This document shows positions 13,573 through 25,729 of a DNA stretch of 64,000 nucleotides, piece by piece (position 1 is the stretch's first letter; the number at the start of each line of letters is the position of its first letter). Origin of the DNA: Brachionus rotundiformis (Eukaryota; Rotifera; Eurotatoria; Ploima; Brachionidae); assembly GCA_016802295.1 (NCBI GenBank), contig JAESIW010000137.1, positions 3,627,961 through 3,691,960 on the forward strand, read 5' to 3'. A program made the position numbers and the translations under genes. Below the pieces are notes generated by a model. That model did no database searches. It was not told where the DNA came from and saw nothing but the letters and a program-made list of their open reading frames with translations.

Positions 13573-15004
13573 AATTTCTGAACGTAATTAATTCTAAATA
13601 AAATTCATTCGCCCACTTAAATTAAATTAATAAAATTAAAAAAAAAGATATACTTAATAATAATCAGGTTATTTTTCAAAATTTATTTAAATAAACATTT
13701 TAATTCTTAAGTAGATATATTTAAATATAAATTTTGTAGTGAAAGAAATTTTTTTTTCATTTAAAAAGTTTACTAGTCCTTATAGACAAACATGTCTGTG
13801 TCAAATCAAGCCTAGATTGTGTAATGATATTTTTAATAATAACCATATAATACAGACTTTTGTTTCAAATTGCCTCTGTAGTAATTTTAAATCATATTTA
13901 TAATTTTTTCACCAAAATAGATTTTAAAATCGACCGGAAAAACTTAGTTTTTTTTAACCATTATATTTATTAATAATTGGCCTGAACTTAAACGAAAATT
14001 TTCAAAATATGTCACTTGAAAAGTTATATAATTAATTTTCACTTTCTTTATAATTGCATTCAATAGAGTTTTAATTAAAATTTAGCCAAATTGAGTGGCA
14101 AAAAGTTCTCAACTATCATCTTACCTAATTTTAATTATTTCAAAATCATTCCAAGACCAACACTATTTTTTAAATTTTCATATTCATCATACTTTATTTG
14201 GAAGGTATTGCAAGATTTAAATCAAATGTGACGATAGGCAAAGTTTAATCAAGCAAAAACTTTAATAGATTAACCATCATTTAAACTTGGCTAGACTTTC
14301 ATAATCTTATCTGGGCAAAATCTTCGCTTGCTTGAGTTTGGTTATTTATTATATATGTCCAATAGTAAAATTTCACCTAACAAGCTTCAAGCGAGTTTAA
14401 GGGTCTAATTAAAGACATATCAATAGAAAATATAGACATCAATCAATCAAATTATTTTAGACAACTTATGAAACCCAAAACTTTTTTTAAATATTTTTCT
14501 TTCAAATAACTTATTTTTTAAATTCGTTTAAATTTTACCTAATTTATTGCCTGACTTTTAAAGAACAAAATGACAAAACTAAACCTAGGCATTTAAATTT
14601 TTTCCAATGAATGATTTATATTTTTTATATTCAACGAACTTTTAATGATAATTTTATATTTATGGAATTTTTTTGAGTTATTATAGAAAATTGAAAAAGA
14701 AAACTAAATTAAGTGAAATACATGATAAACAATATTAAAATTTAAAAAGATATCCTCTAAGCTTAATTAATTATAAATAACAATAAATTTATCAATTATT
14801 TATATTTACGTTTGAATAAATAGAATTATTTTTGAAGCTAGACAAAATTTCAATAAACTTTAAAAATTTATGCTCTAATAAATTTTTGTAAAAAAAATGC
14901 TATGATTAATTGTTAACTAACAAGATGAAAAAATATACAAATATATCTAATTCCTCATTAAAAAATGTTAAGCATGAATAAAAATTTATTTAATTAAATC
15001 AGAA
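13573..15004. other. Gene-free AT-rich region
   Basis: About 1.4 kb between two minus-strand orphan ORFs. No splice-linked coding pieces, RNA genes or repeats recognised. Confidence 0.5.
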
Positions 15005-15463
15005 CTAGAGACTTTCCAATGAATCTGAATCTACAATAGTAAAAAATTGTTGGTTTGAATCTACAATTGGCGTTTCAGTAATTGTTTCAATTAAGTTGGA
15101 TGTTGGACTAATTTGATTTGCATCAATACCTGATCCAGTGATGTTAATTAGTGAGCTTTCATTTGAATTAATATCATCACTATCTAAAGAAGCTATAACA
15201 GGTGTAGCAATAATAATTGAGGGAATTAAATTTTGCTGATCAATAACCATAAATGTTGTCGGCGTGGAAACTTGGTCTACCAGAGTTGGTAAAGTTGTTG
15301 ACTCAAATTCCAATGATGGATTCAAAATAATGTCTTGATTTGGAGTAATCGGTGATAAATCAATGATCTCAAATTGATTAGCTTGTCTTTTAAACTCTCG
15401 TGGTAGAGCATTTGTGTAAAATATTTGAAAAATAATTAAAAACGCATAAATTTTTACTTCCAT
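15005..15463 (-). CDS. Secreted acidic Ser/Thr/Ile-rich protein, lineage-specific
   Basis: Single-exon frame of 152 aa from the ATG at 15463. An in-frame ATG at 15487 would add 8 residues. I prefer 15463 because MEVKIYAFLIIFQIFYTNALP then begins as a clean signal peptide, and because a TATAAAG box 35-41 bases upstream would place transcription start near 15475, inside the longer version. After the signal comes a basic REFKRQ, a possible dibasic processing site. The remainder is low-complexity, rich in Ser, Thr, Asp, Pro, Ile and Asn (for example TPNQDIILNPSLEFESTTLP) with N-glycosylation-type sequons (NESS, NITG) and no cysteines. This suits a secreted matrix- or mucin-like polypeptide or peptide precursor. 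No family recognised. Confidence 0.6.
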   Translation of the reverse strand: MEVKIYAFLIIFQIFYTNALPREFKRQANQFEIIDLSPITPNQDIILNPSLEFESTTLPTLVDQVSTPTTFMVIDQQNLIPSIIIATPVIASLDSDDINSNESSLINITGSGIDANQISPTSNLIETITETPIVDSNQQFFTIVDSDSLESL

Positions 15464-15497
15464 TTTAAGATTTAGTCTAAAAACCATGCAAAATACT

Positions 15498-15504
15498 CTT
15501 TATA
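15498..15504 (-). promoter_or_regulatory. TATA box of the 15005-15463 secreted gene
   Basis: TATAAAG on the minus strand. A start site 25-30 bases downstream would fall near 15475, which favours ATG 15463 over 15487 as the initiator. Such motifs arise by chance in AT-rich DNA, so this is suggestive only. Confidence 0.35.
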
Positions 15505-15609
15505 TGAATGATTGTTTGGCTTATTTTAGGATTTGGGACAAGGTTTAAATAAGGAATCTGGGTAAAAAAAAACAAATTTTGTTAAAGAATATATTTCAGA
15601 TAAATATAT

Positions 15610-15926
15610 CTAAAAAATAATTTGATTTTCATTATAGTCAACATTTAAATCCATTAATAATATTAAGGACATCATTATCATGCCAACAATAATCAAAGCC
15701 ATTACGAACGTCAAATCCGAACTCATTAACAAATTGATAGCCCAGTAGATCAGCATTCTTAAAAATATTTATAAACGTATCAACAATGAGGAATAAATTG
15801 CTTACTTTTTAGATTGTTCAATAATACTAGCTTCACAATAAAGTATTAAAGAAATGCATTTTTGGGTGTTTATATTTGACTTTTGGAGGTCACCAAAAGG
15901 GATAATAATTTTGGTGCTAAAAAATT
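15610..15926 (-). pseudogene. Possible short coding remnant or small gene, two pieces
   Basis: Two pieces look coding. Piece 1 (15926..15806) has an acceptor-like TTTTTTTTAG, reads FSTKIIIPFGDLQKSN and ends at a GTAAGC donor. Piece 2 starts after TTTTTAAG at 15757. Splicing as expected puts piece 2 in a frame reading a Met-rich hydrophobic helix that stops at 15610. A different frame of piece 2 (LLGYQFVNEFGFDVRNGFDY, stop at 15638-15640) has more natural composition and codon pattern but does not join piece 1. No upstream start exon was found. Either a small membrane-protein gene or a decayed gene whose frame has shifted. Confidence 0.25.
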
Positions 15927-16334
15927 CTAAAAAAAATTGAAATACATTTAAGTAGATCAAATTATTTAATTGTATTATGGAACAATTTTAAGGTTTGAAT
16001 GTTCTTAAAAATTTAAATTAAAATCTTGACCATAATGATTAAAAATAAAGCCTTTCATCATAAGAAATAGATAGTTTGTCTAGATACTATAAATAATAGT
16101 TTATAATAGATGACCAGAAAAGTCTAGCAAGCTTAATGTATTTATAGAGACAAATTTAAAGAAACAGTGCTGGTTTCTATGGCAACATAAAATAATAAGG
16201 CCATTTAGATAAATGTGTAAATGTGACCATAAAGTTAACTTAGATATTTTTGCTTTTTCTCTTTTAATTTAAATTTTATTAATGACACACTTTTGAAAAT
16301 TTTCTAAAATCAAAAATTCAAATATTGAGAAAAC

Positions 16335-19300
16335 ATGAAGCGGGTAGATTTAGCCGACCAGTTTTTATCTAATCAGACCAACCAGCAAACGATTGATAAC
16401 ATAATAAAACTAAGAAATAGTATTGAAGAAAAGCGAAAGCTTTTGGATAAAATTTACCTTGAAGCAGCTGGTGGAGATGAAAATAGCGAAAATAAACCAA
16501 ATGAATTCGGCGCGACAATGCTCAAAAAAGTTCAATTTGAATCGCTGGACGTAACAGAGGAACCAAGAGTTGATAAAATATTTAATAGCACATTCACAAT
16601 AAAAAAAATTACTCAACAAAATGAAAAAACTTCGTCCAAATCTAAAATTAATGAAAAAAATAAAGAAAAATGCCTACCCGGTCAAAAAGAAAAAAAAGAT
16701 TTACCAAAAACAAATAAATCTCCTAAGACTGTATCTAAACCAGTTCAGCGTCAAGTGCTCACCTATCATCAAAAAAAATTAATCGAAAAAGAGAAAAAGA
16801 ATAAATTTGAAGCTAGTTTAAAGGAAATAAGAGATAAAATATTAATGAGAAAATTTGCGTACATTTGGTTAAGAAAACATTTAAACAAAAATAAATTCTT
16901 GACCAAACAAAAATGTATTCTTCCGTCTGAAGCTAGGTAATATTATCTTATGGTCTAATATTGAATATTTTAAAAAATTTAAATTAGTAATTATTATAAA
17001 AATAAGACTATGAAAAAAAATCTTATAAAATGGCATGAAGAGGTTAAATTTGAAAGAAATGAGTGGAGACTAAATGTAAAAGCCGAATGTCACCATAAGT
17101 AAATTAGTCACTTGTTTGATTTAAAAATATAATCTTAATTAAAAGTTATGTCTTGTACAATAAAATGTGGAGTCAATGGAAAGAATTTTTAGTCGAAAAT
17201 ATATATGAAAAAAACATGTTAAAAAAAGCAACTGGTCATTGTAAGTTAATTACTGAAATTTATTCAGTTTTTTTAAAAAAAGTTTATAGTAAAATAAAAA
17301 TCTTTGAAAAAAGCCCAAAATTTACTTTTTACATAATTCTAATTTCAAATAACTCTTGTAATTATCGTAACCTAGAATTATTATATTTTACATTTAAAAA
17401 ATATTTAAAAATTTTATTGTTTAATTTGTTTTAAAGATAATCAGATAGTGAAAAAAAAGTTATTTTCCTCATGGGTTCAGTTTCATAAATATTCAGTAAG
17501 AGCGCGTATTAATTTAAGTTTAGTTGAGGAAAAAAGAAATATTGAAATAAAAAAGTAATTGTTTTTAAGAAATTAATAAAATTGGAAATAAAGTTTAAAT
17601 TAAAATTTAAAAAAAGGGAAATTTTCTCAATTTGGTATAATAAATTTCGTATAAATCTACGATATGGCAACTTTGCTGAAATAGCTGAAAGACATCACCA
17701 ACTAGTCATTTTATCTAAAGTAATTTTTACAACTGATATAATTAGATCAATTTTAAAATTAAAAATTAAACCAAGTGTTATTCGGTATGGCTCTTCAAAT
17801 TTACATTTGAAAAAGAAGATAGACGCAAAATGAAAAAGGCGGAAAATTATTATAGGCAAAATGTACTTCGAAAATACTTAACATCTGTCAAAATGTATAC
17901 TTTATATCGACGAAAGAAAAGAATACAAAAACAAAAATTAAACGAATATGCCGAGTCTCAGTTGGTTTACAAAACTTTTCAAACTTGGTACCAAAAATAC
18001 CAATTTATATTAAGAATTAATATCCTTGAGGATGAAATAAACTCCTTTTCACAAACTTATCTTAAATACAGAGTTTTAAAGTACATGCAGCAAGGTAATT
18101 TTAGAAGTACTTGGTTTGAAAATGATCAAATTATCTTTTTAGAATACAATAACAGGATAATACTGAGAATTAAAGAAGCTAAAGCTGTTAAATTTCATAA
18201 TAAAAAACTTAAGCTTAAGGCTTTTGATTCAATAAAACAAAATCTGACCGAGGCCAAAAACGAAATATTTATAGTTCAGAAAGCAGACAAATTCGACTCA
18301 TTTTGGTGCAAAAAACTTGTATTTTACAAATGGTTGGATCGAATGGATGACAAAAACGAAATTAAATCTATGCATCTTGTATTCAAAGCTAAAAAACATT
18401 ACGATTCTTATCTTATGCGAACTGGCTTTATTACATGGAAATATTTTGTCAAGCAAAAAAAAAAACAAGATGTAAATTAATTAAATAATTTTAAAATCTA
18501 AAAGTTTAATTTTATGATACTAGGCTAAAGAAAAAAAAGCAATCGATTTCAATAATTCAAAACTAGTTAAACTATATTTTGAATATATCAAAACTTATGT
18601 AGTAGATACTCAACGCAAACGAGAAAATCATCGCTTAGCTGAAGAGTTTTACAAGTTGACATTTAGTCCCATAAATTTATTCGTATTTTTTTTCAATTAT
18701 CTAATTTAGAATTAACGCATATGGTAAATATTTTGAAAAATGGTATCAAATATATGAGAAAACAATCGAATATCAAATGAATAAACGAATTGTAAGTTTT
18801 TTGTTTTTGATTTAAGTTTAAAGATCAAATTATTTTAAGATAATATGAACATTTATATCTAGGTTAAGTTTTTCTCTTTGCTAAGATTCTATTTGAATTA
18901 ATACATAAATATTTATCTATCTAAAATAGGCATATAATTAAAATAATTTTTCAAATAATTATTTGACCATTTAAAATTAAATATTTATGTCTAATAAACA
19001 TTTTATGTATAAAGATCAAATTTTGTAACTTCAAATGACCTATAATAAACCAAATCTAATATTAAAACATTTTCATTTCTAGATTTTAATACATCACATT
19101 TAAATTAATTAATATATAAAATTAAAATTAATGTTTATATACTTAATTTAAAACCTAATGTAAATTTCCAAAAATAGATTATAACCAGCTATTTAATTTA
19201 GATAAAACTGTTGATGAAATTTGATATTGAATAATTTTTTAATTAAGGCTATTTTACATTACGAGTCTTCAGTTCATGCAAAATTTTTTAGCTTTTGGTC

Positions 19301-21446
19301 CCAAAAATACCATCTGAAGTTGAGAGAAGAATTAAACGAGGTAAACATTTAAAATATTTAAAATCATTAAAAATAAAGACATTACAAAGAATCGAGCTGA
19401 GTTTTGGAACCGCAAACATTTGCTTAAAAAATATTTGACAATTTGGATACAATTAAATTTAGAAAAAAAACTAGAATTTATAAATGAAAAAAAGGCTTTG
19501 GTACATGACTTCAAGCGCACATGTACTCCGGCCTTTGATTTATGGAAACAAGTATTATATCATGGTTAAAAATAAAAAAAATTTACTTAAGTGCATTTTT
19601 TAGTTCATAGATCAAAAGAAATGCTATTACTCTAAATGTAATTTAGCTGACAACTTTTACAAAGTAAACCTGGAAAAAAAAGTAATTAAAATTTGGAAAC
19701 TAAGGAAGATAGATTTTAAAAGAACAAATCAAATTATTGATCTTAAATATAATCAAAAACAACAAGAAAAGTTAAAGAAATTATTTAATCTATGGAGAGA
19801 TGATGTTAATGAACGAAAAATAGAAAAAAGAAATGAGGAAATAGCCATTACTTTTTATCTAAAACATTTAATGGTGAAAATAATTTATGAATGGCGTGAC
19901 TATTGTGTTCACAAGGCTTTACGAAGATTCCAAGACCAAGAGCTGATTGAAAAATTTGAAGATTTCAAATCAAAATTAATAAAAGGTCACATATTTATTC
20001 TATGGAAAGAAAAATGCTACCAAGTTATTTCTGAGGAACGAAAAGAACAAATAGCTATCAATTTTTATAATCGAAAATCAAAAGAAAAATATATGATAGC
20101 GTGGAAAGTTTATAATAAATTTTGCCTGAGAAAAAGACTTCTTAACAATCAAGCAAAATGGTTTTTAGAAATGAGGCTAAAATCAGATGCTTTTTACAAG
20201 TGGACAATCAAATATGATCATGAATGTGCCATAAGAGACAAAAACGAAAAAGCTCTCCTTTTATGGTCGATTAATATCCAAAAAAATTGTTTATTTGCTT
20301 GGCAAAATTGGATTCAGCATAAGAAACAAAAGCAAGAAAGATATAAAAATGCATTAGAAATGCGGCAATCAGACATTATAAAAGAATGCTCCAGGAAGTT
20401 TTTAAAATTCTCAATGGACAGTAAAATTAGGCGTTTACAAGCAAGTCGAATCCTAAAGGAAAAATATTTACTTAATTCAGTGGAATTGCAATCCAAATAC
20501 TTTAATATTTGGTTGAATAAATGTAAATTTAAATCCTTGCCAAAGAAGGAAGAAAAAAAAATTTTCAAGATAAAAAATTCTTTGTCTCAAGTTAAGTGCA
20601 AAAAATCAGCCATTCTAGAAGACATTAGTTTAGATAAAAAAGAAAGCATATCGGGTCCAACAACTTCATTTAAAAATCTAGACTCGACAAAAACAAGACC
20701 AGCTCCACGCAAACCAGCTTTTATTGAATCAATTGATTGTTCCAGAGAAGGTTTAGAATCAGAAAAAATAGTTGAAACAGTAGAAATTAATAATGAGTTA
20801 ATTGAAGATCAACAACTAAATATCCCGAAAGAAGTAATTGTGAATCCGGTATTGTTACCACCAAGTGCTTTTGTGAGTCCTAAATTAGTTTCTCCAAATG
20901 AGCCAGCATATGCAGAAAAAGAAATAAATTCTAATGACTTGAAATCTTCGAGTTTATCAACTATCTGTAATACTGAGGTTTTTAAAGAGATAAATTTCGA
21001 AAAAAGTATGACAAATTTAGTAAAAAGCAATTCTTCATCGACTACCACCTTGAATAGTGAGACAAAAAAGCTTTCAAATAAAGACAATGATTTGATAGGC
21101 TTAAAAAAACGACTAGAAGAATGGGCTCTTAAATCAGATAAATTAAAGTATTTTTGAAAAATTGAAAAAATCTTTTCTCTAAAGCATATAATTTTAAAGA
21201 CGACTGAAAGAACAAGAAAAATTACTTCTTAATTGTATCAAATCAAATGAGATAAACCAAACAAGTATGTGTGAAACGATCTATAAAGAGAAGGAACAAG
21301 TAAGAGAAAAATAAGATTATCAAAAATTCGATAATATTTTAACTTAAATTTTAAAGGTACAAGAAGAAATACGAGAAATAAGCCGATATATCAAAAGAGA
21401 AAAACCGATCGTCAATGAATTGCTTAAAAAATATAAACTAAGCTAA
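16335..21446 (+). CDS. SFI1: SFI1-like centrin-binding repeat protein
   Basis: Thirteen exons join in frame, 1308 aa: 16335..16936, 16988..17098, 17146..17240, 17437..17554, 17617..17719, 17776..18471, 18524..18654, 18710..18791, 19248..19340, 19390..19551, 19604..21147, 21200..21299 and 21357..21446. From about residue 175 the protein is a long helical array of about 22 motifs with a central Trp spaced about 30 residues apart (FSSWVQFHK, FSIWYNKFR, FQTWYQKYQ, FITWKYFVK, IYEWRDYC, ILWKEKC, MIAWKVYNK, NIWLNKC). These are the SFI1-type centrin-binding repeats. A Ser/Pro-rich linker follows, and the C-terminal coiled coil (KKRLEEWALKSDKLK ... EKEQVQEEIREISRYIKREK) matches the end of animal SFI1. 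Expected role: centriole/basal-body scaffold binding centrins. The 17555-17616 intron boundary is the least certain. Confidence 0.85.
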
Positions 21447-22023
21447 ATATTAGGCTTTAAGAAATTGGTCATTTTTTTACACAAAGATTTTTTTAATCGA
21501 ATTTTCAAATTAAAGAGATAAATTTATTTTTTATTATAAATTTTAAATAAATTTTTTAATTAAAGTTTTCCATTTAAAATTTTAAAAAATTAAAAAATTG
21601 ATTTAAATCAGTAAAATAACCTAACTAAAAACTAACTTAAAAGCTTTTTTTATTTTATTTTATAACCATGTAAATATATATATATATATATATGCATTAA
21701 TCAAGACCATTTTAAAAAGATTGAAAAATTAAAAATGTCTAAGATGATTAAAGAATATGCAATAAAAATTTAGAGAAGCTTTTGATTTAAATTAATAATG
21801 AGGCTTGAGTTGAAAATAAAGATGATCAGTATTGATGATCGATGTTTCAAGAAATCAATTAATGCAGTTACAATGTATAGTAAAATTTTTACAGACTTAA
21901 ACTACTCCTAACCTCATGTACAAATCTTTTAAAATGGAGAGGATATTAAGCAAACCATTGTAAAATTGAAAAGTATTTAATAAATATATTATAGTGATTA
22001 TACAAAATTTATTAATATCCAAT
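21447..22023. other. Intergenic between SFI1 and ENPP-A (convergent)
   Basis: About 580 bp of 3' flanks of two converging genes. It contains a short (AT)10 microsatellite. No coding or RNA signal seen. Confidence 0.6.
21674..21693. repeat. (AT)10 microsatellite
   Basis: Perfect AT dinucleotide run in the convergent 3' intergenic region downstream of SFI1. Confidence 0.95.
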
Positions 22024-22910
22024 TTAAATAAAATAAATCAATGAAAAAATTAAAAATAAAAATTTAGAAAAAACAATTTTTGCAGAGCTATTTTTTGTAT
22101 TTTTCAAAACATCGACAAACGGAGTCATCGATCCATTATTTGGATTACAATTAATCTTTATCAATTCACAAAGCAATGGATAAACATCAACATTCCTCAA
22201 ACTAGGTATTTTCATGTTTGACTTAAAGTCTGGACCCCTTGCCAAAAATACTGCTCTCATTGCTTCTATTTGGCTATCAAAACCATGATTTCCTTTCAAT
22301 GTTTGCCGAAATGTACTCATTACATATCCTTCGTCAGCAATAGCGACAATTGGCGCTATCCTGTTATTGGTTCGAAAATGAAGTTCTTTTGGCACATTTT
22401 CTTTGTAAAAAACTCTTAGATTTGGAACTTTTGACAGTGCTTCGAACACCAAGGGCTTCTTCAATAAAAATAAATAAATAAAAGATTTGATATTAAATGA
22501 GTAAAAAAAACTACAGCGTTATCGTCTGTTGGATAAATGTTGGAAACTATTCCAAAAAGAGACTTATTTGAATTTATCAAACTTTTTTCCACATAGTCAT
22601 ACACAAATATGGTCTCATTTTTCATATCAGCCATTCCGTGATCACTCACAATTATTATATTTATTTTATCAGCAATACTCTTTTGCTTTAAAAGTTCGAC
22701 CAAATAACCCACTAGCCAATCTACCTCTCTAATCTTTTATTTGTACAGGAAATAAATTAAAAAATCTTTAACATGCAAATTTTAATTTACAGCCTCTTTA
22801 TATTCATTAGAATTAGCTCCATACGAATGACCGGTATGATCAGGTTCATTGAAATACAAAGTTACAAAATCCATTTCGAATTTTTCCAACCAACTCACGA
22901 CTTCTTCGCA
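22023..22910 (-). repeat. Near-identical inverted block 2, copy in ENPP-A
   Basis: About 888 bp from mid-exon 2 through the stop codon of ENPP-A, matching 28663-29550 in opposite orientation. Intron 3 appears identical base for base and intron 2 nearly so; only a handful of differences are seen (for example Ser versus Gly in QK(S/G)IAD and Phe versus Leu in the tail). Similarity falls off immediately after the stop codon. Confidence 0.9.
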
Positions 22911-23506
22911 CCTTTCTTTAAATGAATATGCTTCATTATAAGTTAGGAAAAAGTCTGGATGTCTTGTCCAAACTTGTGAACCCGGCCAAAAAAATGATGA
23001 GGTTTTTCGTCCCTTTTTAAAAATTTCTTTTTTAATTCAAAAGAATTTATATCATTTACCTGATTTTTAGCAGTCAACCATATAGGATCAGCCTTATTCC
23101 ACCATTTGGCTTCTAAAGAATTTTCTCCTCCAAGAAAATTAACTTTTTGATCGAATTCTGAATCATACAAAGAATTTCCAACTATACCATGACTTTCCAT
23201 GTATAAACCTGTGACAATTGAGTAATGATTTGGAAAAGTCAAAGTTGGAAAAGCAGGAAGCATGTAATCAGCTTTTACGCCTACATCAACAAATTCTTTT
23301 TTCAAAAATGAATGTGGATTTTCTGATAAAAACTCGTCCAGTGATGAAGCTCTTAGACCATCAAGAGATATCAAAAGTGTAGGCGTTTTTTCACTAAATC
23401 CTAATGATGAATCGAATAGATAACTCGGAAATAAGGTCATAAAATTAAAAAAAATTATAATTATCTTCATTTCAAAATTATTTTTTTCGATACAAATGTT
23501 TTTCAC
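22024..23506 (-). CDS. ENPP-A, ecto-nucleotide pyrophosphatase/phosphodiesterase family
   Basis: Compact ENPP (alkaline-phosphatase superfamily) of the ENPP4-7 type: one catalytic domain, no somatomedin or nuclease-like domains. Exons 23506..23060, 23012..22791, 22733..22515 and 22458..22024, 440 aa. Translation may instead start at the inner ATG 23470, which begins a better signal peptide (MKIIIIFFNFMTLF). Metal and catalytic residues are visible: Asp in LISLDGL, the nucleophile Thr before FPNH (FPTLTFPNHYS), Asp and His in NEPDHTGHSYG, Asp-His in VVSDHGM/IVSDHGM, and His in GNHGFD. The C-terminus (NSSAKIVFSKFLFLIFSLIYFI) is a hydrophobic tail after small residues, as in a GPI-anchor signal. 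Substrate unknown; the family cleaves nucleotides or choline phosphodiesters. It shares near-identical tracts, including introns, with ENPP-C. Confidence 0.92.
23172..23371 (-). repeat. Identical inverted block 1, copy in ENPP-A
   Basis: A 200 bp tract of exon 1 (from the ISLDGL codons through GIVGNS) that appears identical to 28200-28399. It is flanked on both sides by clearly diverged sequence. Confidence 0.9.
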
Positions 23507-23906
23507 TCTTTTAAAAATTTACTTAAGATAAAACCTAAATTGAAATTATTTTAATCTTAATTTAAAATGTAAAAACCTAAAAAATGTCAATCTAAGGGTA
23601 AATAGCACTTTATATTTTCTACAGATAAATAACCAGTTTTTTTATTTCAAATAGACATTGATTTTTTTATGAAAAAAATTGAAATCAAACAATTTAGTTA
23701 TATTTTATTTAAAGTTTATCAAATTTGATTATTGATGAATTTATATTTAATTTAAGAAAAATTTATCTTTTATAATTTTTAATCAAAAAGCTAATAATTT
23801 TGTAAATTTAAAACCAACATTTTTCTCATCAAATGATGTATACTAAAATTTTAAGTATACAACAAACTTTTGAAGATTTTTATTTTTAATTGAAAAAAAA
23901 CCCAAA
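23507..23906. other. Divergent intergenic region
   Basis: 400 bp between the diverging ENPP-A and coiled-coil/RWD-like genes; AT-rich, presumably carrying both promoters. Nothing else recognised. Confidence 0.6.
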
Positions 23907-25404
23907 ATGGAAATATTTAATTCTCAGCTCAATTCCTTTAGTGTAAAGATAAATTAAAAATCAAACATCAAAATTAATTCTAATTTTAAGGCTGAAATTT
24001 TACAAACAAAAAAAGAGATAATTTTTTTCTCGTCAATAAATGATCAAGATAAAACTACTCAGTTTCATCAATTACTGGATGGTAAACTCATTATTTGATA
24101 ATTTTTATTTTTATCTTTTAATCTATAGAACTGAATGAATCTTTTAATCAGATGATTATACTGAAGAGAGACCTTGAAGAATTGCTGAATATAAACGAAA
24201 AATGTAATCAAATAAATATTAAATAATGTTCATGAATATTTTTTTATAATTAAGATGAAGAAAAATGTAGTACAACTTCAAATCTTTACATAGATAAGTA
24301 TCAAATTCAATACGAAAGTCTGGTTGAAGAAAATGAGAAAATTGGCAAAGAACTTGATGAGCTAAAAAAGGAAATGGAAAGGGTTTTTCCATTTTCTATC
24401 TTGTATCATAATGTTCTAATTTTTTTTTATTTAAGGAAAAAAATTTCAATCAATCTTTAATAGAATCAAGAAATCAATTATTAAAGCATCAGACTCATGA
24501 ATTTCAGCTAAACATAATAAAAAATGATCATAAATTGATTGATCAAATTAAACGAGCTGAAACAATTTTGGTAAATTGTTTGGATAAATATTCCAAGATT
24601 TCTGATACAAATGAAGATCTCTTTTTACTTAAATATCGAATAGTTGAATTAATTCTCGGAATTAAGATTCTCGAAATGCCAAATGATTATGGCTCTCAAT
24701 GGTTCAATATTGCTTTTATAAACTTAATAGATGATGTTCTTGACTTTGAGTTTTATTCAGAGAACAATCCTTTATTGTCCAAAACCAAAAAAACACATTT
24801 ATCTCAAGAGCTTTTAGATAAATATCGTTCAATTTTTAAAGTAGATATTTATTTTTTTATTAACCGAATTTAATTTTTTTTTAAGAAACGCAGAAAATTG
24901 AATGGAAAATTTTCAAAAGGATGCCTGGTTTTGAATGAATTAGATGACTTTCAGATAATTAGTAGTTGTTATTTATCTCTTATGCGTTTTATAATGTGCA
25001 AACAGGAGATCGAAGAAGCTAAAAAACAGTAATAAGAATTTAAGATAAAATTAAAAATTTTTTTTAATTGAAATTAAAATAAGATTCGCAATAGATTGGA
25101 TAGAGGGGTCTCAAGTCCTGACTGTTTTAATCAACTCAAAGTCTTCAAAAATGGCAACTGTTTTTTTGCCAAAGCATTACCCCATGTGTGATCAGTCGTT
25201 ATTAAAGTTAATATCACTTAGTGGATACGATGATGCTGATATAAAAAATTTTAGAGTAATTTCAGAATGTTGTAAAATAAAATTATTTCTCAACTAATAA
25301 TTTAGATTAAAACCAAAGTTTCCAATCTAAGTGAATGGATTTCTGAACTTACAAATTTGTACAATACAAATCAGATTATAGAATTAAAAAATCATCAAAA
25401 TTAA
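23907..25404 (+). CDS. Coiled-coil protein with C-terminal RWD-like region (possible kinetochore KNL1-like)
   Basis: Eight short exons close in frame: 23907..23942, 23991..24081, 24129..24203, 24255..24382, 24436..24840, 24886..25028, 25084..25255 and 25306..25404, 382 aa. The N-terminal 160 residues are coiled-coil (MILKRDLEELLNINEK, LVEENEKIGKELDELKKEME). The C-terminal half looks globular, with two successive alpha/beta stretches. The last (SQVLTVLINSKSSKMATVFLPKHYP, then LLKLISLSGYDD and a helix WISELTNLYN) has the strand-strand-YP-helix layout of RWD domains. It resembles in order and spacing the end of KNL1, where a coiled coil precedes tandem RWD domains. Sequence identity is low, so the function is inference. 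It sits within the ENPP cluster, between ENPP-A and ENPP-B. Confidence 0.6.
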
Positions 25405-25729
25405 ACATTAAAATTGGTTTTTTAAAAAATAACAACTAAAAAATGATACAGGTTTTTATATTAATCTAATTAAAATTTCATGACATAAATAAAAAAAGTT
25501 TTATTTTATAATAAATTTTTTAGAAAAAATATAATCAAATAAACTGTCTTTCACGTGTAATTTAAGTGCTATAAAATTAAGAGCTACCTTTTATTTATTC
25601 TTAACTAAATGAGATAATCAAAAGACTTTAGATCATATAATTGAGTTGCTTTATCCAATAATTTTATCAAAATATAAAAAATATAAACTTGAGAAACAAA
25701 TCTTATTTAGAAAAACAAACTAAAATAAA
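25405..25729. other. Intergenic upstream of ENPP-B
   Basis: 325 bp, AT-rich. A TATAAACTT element near 25682 lies about 45 bases before the ENPP-B ATG and could serve as its TATA box. Nothing else recognised. Confidence 0.4.

Noticed and set aside
22529..22732. A 67-codon frame repeated almost identically at 28840-29043 on the other strand
   Set aside because: It is antisense to ENPP exon 3 in both copies; its conservation follows from the near-identical inverted block, not from coding use.
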